Origin: Anagrus nilaparvatae
Taxonomy: Eukaryota; Arthropoda; Insecta; Hymenoptera; Mymaridae
Assembly: GCA_022575985.1 (NCBI GenBank)
Contig: JAKSXM010000007.1
Location: forward strand, 36,582,501 to 36,646,500
Direction: 5' to 3'
DNA length: 64,000 nt
The translations under genes were made by a program, and so were the position numbers. How positions within the stretch are numbered: the first letter of the stretch is position 1; each line of letters opens with the position of its first letter. Below are positions 1 through 11,514 of this stretch, in pieces. A model generated the notes under the pieces. The model did not search any database, had not been told where the DNA came from, and worked only from the letters and a program-made list of their open reading frames with translations.

Positions 1-17
1 TGCGCAATTGCGGTTTG

Positions 18-450
18 ACCCTTAAATTAGCCAAAACTACACCTAAAAGGGGTGTTTTCGCTACTTTCCCGTTAGCCCTTCAAGATTTGGTCTAATAGGG
101 TTTTTTGGGTCCCTGATCACAAAAATCGATGTCTTTTTAATTAAAACTTAACTCTTTACCCTTAAATCAGCCAAAACTACCCCTAAAAGTGGTGTTTTCG
201 CTACTTTCACTCTAGCCCTTCAAGATTTGGTGTAATTGGGTTTTTTTGGTCGCTTATCACAAAAATCGATGTCTTTTCAATTAAAGCGTAACTCTTCAAC
301 CTATAATACTGCCACAAAATAACCCTTCAAGGGATGTTTAATATGATCAGCGACCCAAAAAACCTTATTAGAACGAATCTTGGAGGGATATAGCGAAAGT
401 AGCGAAAATACCCCCTTTAGTTTTGGCCAATTTAAAGGTGAAGGGGTAAT
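18..450. repeat. 140-bp direct repeat with an inverted third copy
   Basis: A block starting ACCCTTAAATTAG at 18 recurs at 158, a period of about 140 bp. Both copies contain GGTGTTTTCGCTACTTTC and CCTTCAAGATTTGG. The same sequence returns in reverse complement at about 340-450 (GCGAAAGTAGCGAAAATACC followed by TTTGGCCAATTTAAAGG). No coding potential is visible. It looks like the end of a fold-back or satellite-type repeat cut by the window edge. Confidence 0.7.
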
Positions 451-479
451 TTTTCATAGTTATAACTTCAGTATTCGTG

Positions 480-3400
480 ATCAGCGACCATATTGTTTAA
501 TAACTCCATAATAAACAATAACTCCATATTGTTTATTATTTTACTATTATCCTGATTTTCAGTAGTCATCATTGCTTCTATATCTTTAAAATTTCTACCC
601 TAGACTTGTCTAAAAATATTAAAATTACGGCATTTAAGACAATACCAAATACACGCGTTCATAATTAATGTTATAGTTGTTATTAATATTGTTAACATTA
701 TTATAAACAAATTTTTGTTGTTGCTATAATTCTTTTCTTATTAGGCTAAGGTCTTTAAAACTATTATTAAAACTTTTAACATAAAGTTTCATATTTTACC
801 CAAAAATTTGCATATTATATATGAATAAATTAACGTTTGAGAAAAAAAATTATTTAAAAAAAAAATTAAATTAACATTTGATAAGATTGAAAAAAAATTT
901 ATCTATTTTAACATTATTTCGAAAAAAAATGCATTTATAAAAAAAATTCGACATCCCAAAGTTCAAAAAAAAAATTTTTTTATACAGCTAATTAATTATT
1001 TTAAATATTTTCATTAGTTTTTTTTATCTTTGTTCCTATTATTAGTAAAAAAAAATGTGATATTATAAATAATTTATATTGTTGTAAAAAAAAAATAAGA
1101 ACAAAGTTCAACTCTCAAAGCAATAAGAGATCAGTTATCTAATGAAAAGAAAATTTCCTATTTAGGAAACATATAACAGGCTAAAGAAAAGAAAAGAAAA
1201 CAAAGCGAAAACGCTGAATTTTCAGGACCAGGAAAGGAGCATGCTTAGAGAACTGCTGTAGGAAAATCTCCCCAAAAAACTCGTACCTGCTCAGTACTGA
1301 TGGTAGATCTAGCGATTCATGTGACTAATATCCATTGTCAGTCCCAGACACAGCCAAAAGCACAACAGATCACCTCGGGTGAAAATACTGCAACTCATGA
1401 TAAGGGCCGTAATAACGAACCCAAATAAAAAAATCAAATTTATTCATTTATCATCTGAATCTAATCATATACTATCAAAAACTCAATGAAAACAACTATG
1501 GCATTAAAAAATTAAACAATTAAACAATCAAATAATTAAACAATCAATCTTAGTAACAGATAAAAATTTAAATTCAAATTTTCAAATATTTAATATTTTC
1601 TAAAATAATCCTATATATATTTAAATTAAAGATTGGAAAAAATTCAAAAATTTTGATTTTATTACAGATCAAATTATGAAGTATTGAATGGATTAATATA
1701 CATAAAAGTTGTTTTAAATTAATCCTTAAAGAAATAATCCCAGCCGATTTTTTTAATTTTAAAAAATAATTAAATGATTTCGAGAAATCAATCTCAGAAG
1801 TTAGTGGTCGAGAAGGTAAAAAATTTTAATTTTTTTTCAATAAAACTAATTTTTCTCAGGATCTGGATTTTTAACTGGATATAAACAATCTGATACCTAA
1901 TTTTTTTTCAAAATTTTCTTTTAAAATTTTTCACATAAAAAAGTTAAAAAAATATCTTTTTATTGATGTTTGAAAATTTTTTGGGTATCAGGAGAAAGTT
2001 TATCCACTTTCTTTATTAAATTTAGAATATTTGGCACAATTATTCTAATATTTTAATTTTTTATTAGGTAAAATAGAATATTGACAACATTTTGTTATTG
2101 CTAATGAGGAACCATAGTGCTAATTACTTGGCAGGGTATTTTTTTTATATTACAGACGACCAAAATATATTTATCGACGGAATAAAATTTTTATAATTTT
2201 TTACTTTTTCATACTTGGGACAGTCGACATCTAAATAAATTACAATCTAATTACAATTTTTCTATAATAGTGGCCGTGCAGGCCACTAGTGCATACTCGA
2301 AAAAAATTTAAAGTCGGGTAAATGCTGCTAAATTTCAAACTAATATTTCAATGCTACCATTGCTTAAAAATAATTAAAACTAGAACTTTTATAAAAAGCA
2401 GGGCACTACTCTGGAAATATTTAAAGCAGGGTATACTTTGTTAATTTGAATACTAATATCTGATTGCTAAATTTAATAAATATTTTATATTTTTTTTGGG
2501 ACGAAACCTTTACATTTTTTTTTATAAACAATTTTATTAAGAATTATTATAAATGATACTTCATAAATGAAGTTTGTTTATTAAACATACTATATTTATG
2601 TAGAAAAAATAATATTGATAACATATTTATATTATATTATCTACAGGGGCGGTCGCCCCGGGACGCAAGTGCCCGCGTGACCCTAGATATACGCCGATTT
2701 TCCTCTATCTCTCTCTATAATTTTTTTTAAAATATAGTTCGATTTTTTTCTCGAATTTTTTGACGTTCGAAAGTTCGATAGTTCGATTTTTTTTATATAT
2801 TAATATGATGATGTGTATGTATGTGTATTTGTATAAATTAATTAAATTTATTGAGGAGATAATAATCTTATAATAAAAATCTCCATATCTCTATAAAATG
2901 TATGAATGAAAAAAAAGAATTTATTTATTTGAAAAAAAAAAGAATATATTTATATCACCCGGCAAGCAAGCATGGACCTGGGACCTGGGGCGACAATAAC
3001 ATAGCCAAAAATTACTTTTATCTTATAATAAAACAATAAAATTTTTATTAATTATTAAATAGAGGCCGCGTTCTGAAATGGTTATCTAAATTTTTATTTT
3101 TTGTAAAATGGTTGTTAGTGTAATTTTGAGGAGAGTGGGAGTGGAAAAAGTGGGAGTTAAGGAAAGCTATTCCTATAGGATATCTCTATAGAGCTAACTC
3201 AGTGTTTTTTTTTGTTATGGTGCAAAAAAAACATAATAAAACAAATCACATTGCATAGTTAATTATTTTTATTTATTATTTATGAAAAGATTGCGATTTA
3301 TGAATTTCAAATTTGCAAATGCTTTTAAAACAGGATTTGTAAATTGTGATAAATATTTTTTTTATGACCAAGAAATGTAAGTATCAAGTGCATTAATTTC

Positions 3401-4060
3401 TACAAGTGCGTGCATATATTTATTTTAGTTTTTTTCAGTGCAAATTTATGAGATTCTGAAGATGAATGCTCAGGAAAAATGGGTTAATGTTAATTAAGGA
3501 ATTTGTTCATACTCCAGATGAAATAACACTGCTAAGAATTTTTCCATTCGGATGTTCTACTATAACGAGCAAAAAAAGAGCCAAGATTCATATATAAAAT
3601 TAAAAATCAATTTTTAACAAATGTTGTCTTAAATCCTACATCCAGATTACATTTAAATATATTAAATTCTTGTTAAATGCCATGCTTATTTAAATTTGAC
3701 GTTCAAAGACCCACTATTTTTTCATGAACATTTTCTTCATAAAGCTACAAATTGGAGCATAGATGCTGTCCGCTGTTCAATATTTTATCATTGAGATTTT
3801 TCTATGAAAAAAAAACCTTGAAAACAACAAATTGGAGCATAACAATTGGTGTTGTGTAGTGGCGTTATATTATACTTGGAGCAAAATATTAAGTCAAATG
3901 TTGTATTAACCAACATTAACAAACATATTCAATGAACTGTTTACAAATTTTTTAAATAAATATTTCTTATGATATAAAATATTAAAAAAATATTTTCATA
4001 AATGGAGCCCATTGTAAGACCAGTATAGTATTAGATAGAGATTAGAGATTTAAGAGAAAA
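480..4060. other. AT-rich noncoding stretch
   Basis: No convincing gene is present. Most of it is poly-A/T rich. A short GC-rich patch at about 2645-2700 contains GGGGCG-GT-CGCCCC. A 46-nt segment at 2094-2139 is identical to one at 33638-33683. At 3280-3600 there is an exon-like pair: an open stretch ending at a GTAAGT, then TTTTTTTCAG and more open sequence containing EFVHTPDEITLLRIFPFG. Reading frames are broken and I do not recognise the product. Confidence 0.5.
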
Positions 4061-4061
4061 A

Positions 4062-4790
4062 ATGGAAGCTCTTGTTCATGATTTTGCTTTAGAAGAAAGC
4101 AGTATTAGCGTTAATAATGTTAGAAGGCATTGGGGTAGCAGAAGAAGAGCTAGGGAATATTCGTAAGGGTATTTTAAAAATACTTAATACTTAATACTTA
4201 TATTTAATTTGTGATTTTTATAAGTATGATTTTTTATTTTCAGCACTTTTAATAAATAATAAACAATCAGAAGATAGCTCTTCATTAATGTATGACAGCA
4301 ACCTTCAAAAAAATGTAGAAATATCATCTTTAATTTTAAAATATCAATCAGATAGCGATGATGGAAGCAACATCAAAAGATTTGCTAAATTTTCAAATTT
4401 AAACATTTTAAGCAATATTGAAAGTGAGTCTGTTAATGAAAATTTTGTCCCAAGAGCAACTCGCAGAAAAAGAAAATTTAAAAGAACGGCTATAGATTTA
4501 GATTCAAATCCTTCTACTTCACAGACTGTAATTACAGCAGTTCCCAGTTCTTTGATTGAAAAAAAAGGATATTCAAAAATGATTATGAAAATGGATATTG
4601 TGCAATATGGTACATATAATTTATTTCACATTATTTAATTTTTTTTAATTACAAAAATTTAATTTACAGGTGATGATGAACAATCTTATTGATTTGGAGA
4701 ATCTAGTTGGTTGGATGAGGGTGAAAATACTATTGATGACAAAAATATAAACTCACTTCAATTAATGATTCAAAGAAAATAAAACATTAT
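4062..4790 (+). pseudogene. GPATCH2-like gene fragment, intron-containing, broken
   Basis: I recognise this by three blocks in the order found in animal GPATCH2 (G-patch domain protein 2, nuclear, RNA-linked). The first is an N-terminal block MEALVHDFALEESS from the ATG at 4062. The second is a basic block ATRRKRKFKRTAIDL at about 4456-4500. The third is GDDEQSY followed by an in-frame TGA at the position where the family has Trp. GT-AG introns are retained: 4163-4243 (GTAAGG...TTTTCAG) and roughly 4610-4670 (GTACAT...TTTACAG). The longest uninterrupted open stretch is 4288-4638 (116 codons). Exon 1 and exon 2 phases do not agree, so an indel is present. The C-terminal G-patch domain is absent; the fragment stops near 4790 and a p115 fragment follows. 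Retained introns rule out a processed retrocopy. The family call rests on remembered motifs, not on an alignment. Confidence 0.55.
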
Positions 4791-4824
4791 TTACAACTTC
4801 GAGTTTATTTTCAATTTCAAAAAT

Positions 4825-5220
4825 GGATGTCAACCACAAGAAACTCCACCAACTGGAGTTAATACGGTTACTTAAATTAACAGATTCTAAATAAGATAAA
4901 TTATACAATTTTTTGTTGATAATGCTATTGAAAGCAACATATGGATTTTAACTATGTAATTATTATTTTTCATAATAATTAAAGGTAGAAAAAATAGTTG
5001 ATCGACTCTTATCTACCACACTTCTCGATGATAGGAGGGATGTTTGTCGTACTTTAAAAGCACTTTCTAGATCTTACAGGGTTGAAGTTGGAGCTTTAGG
5101 AATGGAATCACATAGACAAATAATGGAGGCAGATAAAACTGATTGAGAAATAGTAGGACTAGTACTGCATACACTTTGCCATATAAAAAGTCCAGAAAAT
5201 TTTGATCAAGAAAATTTGTA
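4825..5220 (+). pseudogene. p115/USO1 N-terminal exon fragment
   Basis: The open stretch beginning VEKIVDRLLSTTLLDDRR at 4985, continuing through RTLKALSRSYRVEVGALGM, matches the first armadillo-type repeat of the Golgi vesicle-tethering factor p115 (USO1). It is closest to the insect form. It is preceded by a splice-acceptor-like TTAAAG. Further upstream, QPQETPPTGVNT at about 4830-4867 fits the preceding p115 exon, with matching phase 0. The donor there is GTTACT, a poor consensus. An in-frame TGA after ADKTD interrupts the exon. About 75 residues of an approximately 900-residue family are present, so it is a non-functional fragment. It directly follows the GPATCH2-like fragment on the same strand. 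Confidence 0.6.
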
Positions 5221-5529
5221 ATTTATATTACTTAAAAGCACAATTTGGAGCAATACCATTATATGCATGTAAAATTTTTATAAAAAAACAAATCTTTGTA
5301 ATAGAAACATACATGTATATAATGTAAAAGAGAAATATATTGTAGATATAAAAAAATAATTTTTATTGGCTTTTAAAATTATGTAATCATAGAGAAGAAT
5401 AGTTTAAATATAATACATTAACGATATTTGTATACAAACAGTATTAGTTTAATAAATATATATATTTATGATAAATCTTTGCAATATGATGTTGATATAA
5501 ACTATTCAAACATAATTAAACTTTTAAAA

Positions 5530-5690
5530 TTGTCCACGTTTTTTAGCTGCTGAAGCAGCACTTTTATTACCAATCATTTGAAATTCTTGAAACCTTGATT
5601 TTAATTACTCTTTTTTTTGATAATTCTACTTTGTCTATCTCATCAGCAGTGACAAGGGAAATTATTCAAAATAAGTTAATATCTACTATT
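5530..5690 (-). pseudogene. unrecognised C-terminal coding fragment
   Basis: On the minus strand an open segment VTADEIDKVELSKKRVIKI shifts frame by one base into FQEFQMIGNKSAASAAKKR and ends GQF-stop. This looks like the last exon of a small basic protein with one frameshift. I do not recognise the family. The evidence is only the coding-like composition and the clean terminal stop. Confidence 0.25.
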
Positions 5691-5978
5691 AAAGAGATAA
5701 TTTTAGAAAATATTAGCTACTTGATATATTTATATACTTGACTTTCGAGATGAATGAAAAAGTTTTTTAAGTGGGAATTTTGGGTTTTGGAGCAGCTATC
5801 AACAGCACACAGAGATATAAATCTTTATTATCAATAAATTTTTGAAAACACAATTTTCTTATTTATTTTATTTTTTTTATATGAAATTACATATAAAATT
5901 ACATCAAATGTTGGTAAATATAATGTAAATTAAAAAAAAAATTTGTTTCATTTGAAAATAATACTACTTAAATATTCT

Positions 5979-6912
5979 CTAGCTTTGATTACCATTACCA
6001 CCAGCACCTTTTCTATTAAAAGGATCAAATGGTGGGGTTTGGCTTGTATGCCACAATTGTCCTAGAAAGCTTACAAATTTATATTGATTCACAAGGTCAT
6101 TTTCTATTTGTCGCTGTCTTTGTACCAAGCGACCTGCTCGTACACCCCTGTTTCCTCTAAATAAATTATTAAAATAAAAAATTCTTTTACAAAAGATCAT
6201 TTAGTATAATTATAATATTTTTTAATACCTCCAAATCCACCATTATTATAAGAACCATTTAATCAAAAATAATTTCTATTTGGTTCGTGGGAATTATAAT
6301 TATTGTAAGGCATGTAATTATAGTTATGATGTCTTTGATAGGCATACGATGCTCAAAATTCCTTTCTGAAAATTAAAATTATATATATAAATTTTATTAT
6401 ATTAATATGAACATTCACAATACATTCAATTACTTGAATTGTATATAAATATAATACTTAAACTAAAAATTTTTACCATTTAAAACCACCAATTCATTAT
6501 TTGCCCTCGGAGGAGCTTCAGCATGTTGAAGAGGTGGTGCTGGAACCATTCCAGCGACTTGAATCAAATCTTGTATTGGTTGTGGTGGTGGTGGAAGAGG
6601 TGGTGGAATTAAAACATCAATAAGTCTCATAACTTCAACTGGAGGTGGAGGTGGGTCATTGAAAAATGCATTAGCATGAGCATGAGCTTCTTGGCCTGCT
6701 CTGTCAAGAACTCTTTCTCGTGCAGTAATTTCATTTGATCTTTCTTCCGGTAGTGGGATATTTAATACTTCATTTCCACCAGTTAAGGCCATTATGGATG
6801 ACCCCGATGATGACATTGCTCGCTCCTCTTGCTAAAATAAAATAATAAATATTAGTTTTTTTATTATAAATAAATAAATTATATATATGTATATACTTAC
6901 AGTTGATGACAT
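5979..6912 (-). CDS. hypothetical spliced gene, Pro-rich N-terminal half
   Basis: A four-exon model can be drawn on the minus strand. Exon 1 (6912-6901) gives MSST and a perfect GTAAGT donor. Exon 2 (6831-6477) starts after TTTTAG in phase 0 and encodes about 118 residues. It includes ERSNEITARERVLDRAGQEA and Pro-rich runs (PPPPP, PPPLPPPPQP), then a GGTAAAAA donor. Exon 3 (about 6365-6229) is Tyr/Asn/Gly-rich (YNYMPYNNYNSHEPNRNY) but has two TGA codons. Exon 4 (6156-5979) encodes RAGRLVQRQRQIENDLVNQY and ends KGAGGNGNQS-stop. Phases at the last junctions do not agree, so the gene is probably decayed, or exon 3 is misplaced. I do not recognise the product. Longest uninterrupted pieces are 6463-6816 and 5979-6200. 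Confidence 0.35.
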
Positions 6913-6949
6913 AATGACGTTAAGGAATATGACAAATTCGTTTTACTTA

Positions 6950-9610
6950 AAACACAATATTTTAATACTAATATTTAAAACCTGTATTAAAATTTAAGCT
7001 AATAAATAACTAAAATTAAAAATGCAATTTTGTATATTTTTTTCTAATTTTAAGCTATACTTTTATTTTTACAAGAAAACCTTCAGCATAAGACACTTTA
7101 GGCGCCAATTTCTTGTTAAAAACTGAAACGAACATACAAATACTTATAAACTTTAAGCTTCGATTTGTTCCTAGAAATTTATAATAGAGATTATAGTATT
7201 TTTTTAATTTCTAAGTTAGTAACAATTGAAACTTATAGTAATTTTTGTATCTAAAAGTTTAAATAGCATTTGTATATTTACAAAAAATCGAGCTACATTT
7301 CCACGAGCTTTTTTTGTTATCAATAATTAATTAATTAATTAATCAGCATAAAATTTTGAGGTCAATAAATAATTTAACTAGCTCATCGAACTTCAGAGCT
7401 ATTGAAATCAGGTATGAACTCATATAATATAATTATTCCAGTATTTACTCTTTTTATTTCAAGTAATACAAATCTTTTCTTTTCAATATTAAATATCTGG
7501 TTATAACAAGCAATTGTTTATATTGTGTGCTTTTAATTACATGCAAATAAAACTACTTTCATCTTTAAATTTGTCCATGTTATTGTATGCTTATACAACA
7601 TACGCATACGAGAAAATATTTTTAATAGAAAGAGATTTAAAAAAAAAAAAAATATTAATTACAATAATGTTAAATTCTTTTATACTATTTAATTATTAAT
7701 TAGATCCATATCCACTATATCCACTATTAATTTGTGATTTTTTGCCTTTTGTAATTTAATTCTAATATTACTAAAAATAGGTCATAAAAAAAGAAAATTT
7801 TTATCAATAAAATAAAAAATATCAATAATAAATTAACTCATATTAATTCATTTTAATCATCTCATTAATATTTTTTAATATTACTATTATGTAGATATGT
7901 AGATAATTTTAAGCGTGCATTGGTAGCTAAACACTGTAAAATTATAAGTTATTCTAAAAATATTTAAGCGATTATTGCTTAAATTTACAATCTAACATTT
8001 ATGCTTTATTTTAAGCTTTCATTATATCACGAAGTATTATATAAGGGGTTGCATATTTTTACTTTATAATATGTACTTACCATATTTATATGTACTTACC
8101 ATATTTAATTTATAACAAAGTAATAAAGTTTTAAGTTCCTACTGAATAGCTACTTCAATTCTCAAGCAATTTATTATTATAGTGTTAGTATTTAGATTCT
8201 AAGTGGAAATTTAAACTTTATACTTATTCCAATTTAAAATTTATTAAAATTTCAAAATTTGTGTCCATAATTAAAAAAAAAATTTTCACTCTATTTCTTT
8301 AAATATTTAGGAATTATGACCCCAATAGGAAAAAAAAGCAAATATCCACATTACTGACGCTATTTTTTTTTTATAATATGCAGTTTTAAATAAAATTAGT
8401 CGTAAAAATATTAAAAAATGCGTTTATTATGTAATATTATTGCAAAAAAAATTATTTAAATTTTATAAATTATGAAAAAACATTGTTATTCTAGGTTATG
8501 GTACTTGCTAAAACTTGGTTTTCACTGAATACTTAATGATTGAATGTGGTAACATATATAAAACAAATTGGAATTACAATCTTTGACAATTTATTTATCA
8601 TATTTAATTAGTTTCATCTCCCTGTGTCATCATTATCATAATTTTGTAAGCTCCAAATGTGAATTTCCATAAGAGCAATGATAAACTGCCTACTTTTATT
8701 TTGCAATAAAAAGATAATTAATGTGGTAATAAATGTAAAACCAAGTTCAATTCAACTTTAAAAATGTTTAGCTTTAATAATTTTCCTGTTTGATTCAGTT
8801 CTGTCATCATTTCCAATTAGGGTCATATCTCCTTAAAAAAAATTTTAATTAAAGTTTTTAAATTTAAAAAAATTTTTTAATTTTCTATTTTTTGAAAATA
8901 TTAAAAAATTTCAACTTTTTTAAAATTTTCTTTTTAAAAATTTAAAAAATTTTTTTTAATATGCTGTTTTTTTCTTTTTTTTTACATTACATTAGTTTTG
9001 GAAATTTTTAGTATTATTTGAATTTTTTTATCAAAAATTAAAATTTTTTTTTATTTATGCAATTTTTTAAATTTAAAGATTTTAAAGTTTTAAAGTTTTT
9101 TCGAATTTTGTTGTGTATTACTATTATTACATATTTCCATATCAGTAACACCTACACGTTTCTGCTAGAGGTTTGCATGATAAATGATTACATAACTATT
9201 TTCCAAGTAAAATTTTTAGTTACTTTCGGGTTAAATTTGTATATATGTCAGTATATTTATGAGGTATTGATAAGATTAGTATTATTTTTTGCGAAATATT
9301 ACTAGAGATGATTTATAATTTTATAAAATATAATTTCATGAAATAATAAAAAAAATCATTATTTTAAAATATTTAATGGAATCATGTAATTATTAGATAA
9401 TTTATTATATTAAAGGATTTTTAAGTTTTCATCTGTATTCAATTGGTTTGCAAAATCGATCTTTTTATTTGCGATACATAATACATTTTATAAAGTGCTA
9501 CATTTGGATAATACCAATCAAGAGGGATATACTGGATACAATACAAACGTTTTCAGATGATGTAAGTAATTATTATTTTATTTTTTTAATTTTTAATTTC
9601 TTAGAGCGCC
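6950..9610. other. AT-rich noncoding stretch
   Basis: I see no gene, RNA or clear repeat here. It is dominated by A/T runs, for example 8850-9060. Short open stretches at 7514-7699, 9057-9305 and 9448-9633 have the Phe/Ile/Tyr-rich composition expected of random AT-rich sequence. Confidence 0.5.
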
Positions 9611-9614
9611 AATT

Positions 9615-9700
9615 TATACAAAGCTGCTATTAAGCGCTGTAAATAATCAAAGCTGCTGTAAGCGCTATTTTCTTAAGCTGCTAAAAGCGCTGTGCTGCTT
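9615..9700. repeat. triplicated AAGCTGCT...AAGCGCT motif upstream of the Helitron genes
   Basis: Three imperfect units lie in tandem. Each contains AAGCTGCT then, a few bases later, AAGCGCT; AGCGCT is self-complementary. They sit just upstream of the first Helitron coding segment at 9816, in otherwise very AT-rich sequence. They could be subterminal or regulatory repeats of the element; that is inference. Confidence 0.5.
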
Positions 9701-9815
9701 TTTTTTTTTACTTTATAATTTTTTTAAAAAATTATAATATTTGAATTTAGTTTGCTCTTTTTATAATTGATTTAATATCTTTCATTATAAGAATCATTAT
9801 AATAATAATACAGAC

Positions 9816-10247
9816 ATGAAAAAATTTCATTTTTCACAGTTTGAGCTAGATTCGAATACAATTTTTGTTTCTGATCAAAATTTTTTGGAACATTTTGACT
9901 TAAGGCTTAAAAGAAAATCAGATTTTGTTCCTGATCAAAATTTTTTGGAACATATTGACTTAAGGCTTAAAAGAAAATCAGATACTGCTATTGACCCTGA
10001 GTCTAAAAAGTATAAAGTTTATGATTTGAGCTTAATTCAAGATCCAATTCCAAATACAATTTATGTTCCTGATCGAAATTTTTTGGAACATACTGACTTA
10101 AGGCTTAAAAGAAAATCAGATACTGAAAATGAGATACCTATAAAAAAGCCTTGCTTGTCACAGGATAATAAACAAAAAAAAAAAAAATTTAATGTCTTCA
10201 AAGTTTTCTTTGGAAGCATTTTTTGGAAAAAAAATTTTAAGCAATAA
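9816..10247 (+). CDS. Helitron N-terminal segment with a triplicated basic peptide
   Basis: 143 residues. The core NFLEHxDLRLKRKSD occurs three times, within residues 18-36, 38-56 and 84-102, separated by short acidic/Pro spacers. The underlying DNA repeat of about 54 bp is almost identical between copies, so the duplications are recent. Each unit ends in a basic KRKSD patch that could serve for nuclear targeting or DNA binding (inference). The reading frame runs into a run of 14 A at 10174-10187. Just beyond, the ULP1 frame opens with an overlap of 56 bases, so a single indel in the A-run would fuse the two. No known domain is recognised. Confidence 0.5.
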   Translation: MKKFHFSQFELDSNTIFVSDQNFLEHFDLRLKRKSDFVPDQNFLEHIDLRLKRKSDTAIDPESKKYKVYDLSLIQDPIPNTIYVPDRNFLEHTDLRLKRKSDTENEIPIKKPCLSQDNKQKKKKFNVFKVFFGSIFWKKNFKQ

Positions 10248-11514
10248 TAATGATAAATTAGACATTGAAAAACCTTTGTCAAACAATATAATCAATATTA
10301 ATAACACTTCTTTAACTGGAGATAAAAATAATAATAATTTGGATGGAAGAAAATCGAATCAGTTTAATAGTAAAACAATTTCAACTTTGCGTGAGAATAA
10401 GGAAGTAATTTGCATTTCTGATAGTCCTGATGCTAATTTGTTTAATAATACAAGAAATAGATCTAGGAGACCAGCTAGAGGTGAATATAAATTGTCAGAA
10501 ACCAAACTTTTAAGAATTTCGAACGGTGATTGGTTGCAAACTACTCATTTTATTAAATTTCATGAAATAGTTCGAAAACATACTTCATTTGATCCGCAAG
10601 AAACTTTTCGAATACAAAACCCTTCTGATATTAAACCAATACCTAACAATCAAAAACATATACAAATTCTTTATAGCAACAATCATTGGATTTGCACTTT
10701 TTATGATGGTCATTCAATATCTATTTATGACTCACTCTATGATAATAAGTTGGATGAACTTCATAAAATTTATTTGAATAGATTGTATCCGAACTATGAA
10801 AATAGAGGTTTGCCTATTATTTTTTCTAAGGTTCAAAACCAACCTAACTTTTCAGATTGTGGGGTTTTCGCTATAGCATTTGCAACATCCTTATGTTTCA
10901 ATATCAGACCAGATAATTTAAAATACAAAATTCCTCTAATGAGGCAACATTTACGACAAATTTTAGAGACAGAAAATCTTGTTCATTTTCCAATTTATGA
11001 TAGAGAAAATATTGAAAATTCAAATTTATTGCCACCATTGAAAATTTCTTTAGAAAATGATTCTAAAAATATACATAAACGTGTTAGCTTAGATTATAAA
11101 AATCAAAGCTTAGATTATAATAATCAAATATCAATTACACCAGCTCCATTTAGCATACCATCTCAAATAAGCACTTGGGAACCTACTTACGAAAAACAAA
11201 AAATGCCTGAAATACTCGAAGCAGTCGACAAAAATATCAAGCATAAGGCTTCATCAAAATTAACAAGGCCGAATGTTCAATATAAATTGCCTAATAAGTC
11301 TAAAAATTATCATCTAAAATTAAAAGCTGCCTCAAGAATAATTAGAAAATATCGAGTATTTCGAAGATACTCAAACATTATTTCTTTGCTTCATTCAAAA
11401 GAAAAGTATATAATTGATTTGATGAAAAATTTTGATGAAAATTTATTTACACTTGAAAAAAAAAACAAGCTTCGGAAATTATCACAATCTGCATCTATGA
11501 ATGGAATAAGTTAA
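10192..11514 (+). CDS. ULP1/SENP-type (C48) cysteine protease domain of the Helitron
   Basis: 440 residues. The protease fold lies at about residues 98-270. Catalytic residues are in the expected order and spacing: His165 in NNHWICTFYDGH, Asp180 in SIYDSLYD, Gln217 in KVQNQPNF, and Cys223 in SDCGVFAIAFA. Gln and Cys are six apart, as in Ulp1. This family cleaves SUMO or other ubiquitin-like proteins from targets, or processes their precursors. C48 domains also occur as accessory domains in several DNA transposons. The N-terminal 95 residues are Asn-rich and low complexity. The C-terminal 130 residues are basic and unrecognised. The stop overlaps the next ATG (TAATG at 11512-11516), so the protein may originally have continued into the Rep frame. 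Confidence 0.75.
   Translation: MSSKFSLEAFFGKKILSNNNDKLDIEKPLSNNIININNTSLTGDKNNNNLDGRKSNQFNSKTISTLRENKEVICISDSPDANLFNNTRNRSRRPARGEYKLSETKLLRISNGDWLQTTHFIKFHEIVRKHTSFDPQETFRIQNPSDIKPIPNNQKHIQILYSNNHWICTFYDGHSISIYDSLYDNKLDELHKIYLNRLYPNYENRGLPIIFSKVQNQPNFSDCGVFAIAFATSLCFNIRPDNLKYKIPLMRQHLRQILETENLVHFPIYDRENIENSNLLPPLKISLENDSKNIHKRVSLDYKNQSLDYNNQISITPAPFSIPSQISTWEPTYEKQKMPEILEAVDKNIKHKASSKLTRPNVQYKLPNKSKNYHLKLKAASRIIRKYRVFRRYSNIISLLHSKEKYIIDLMKNFDENLFTLEKKNKLRKLSQSASMNGIS

Noticed and set aside
1130..1430. Less AT-rich block that might be an RNA gene or exon
   Set aside because: No open frame, no tRNA-like arms and no recognisable RNA motif.
2645..2991. Possible hAT-type MITE with CAGGGGCGG-like start and CCTGGGGCGAC-like end
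   Set aside because: Only about 10 bases match in inverted orientation and no 8-bp target duplication was found.
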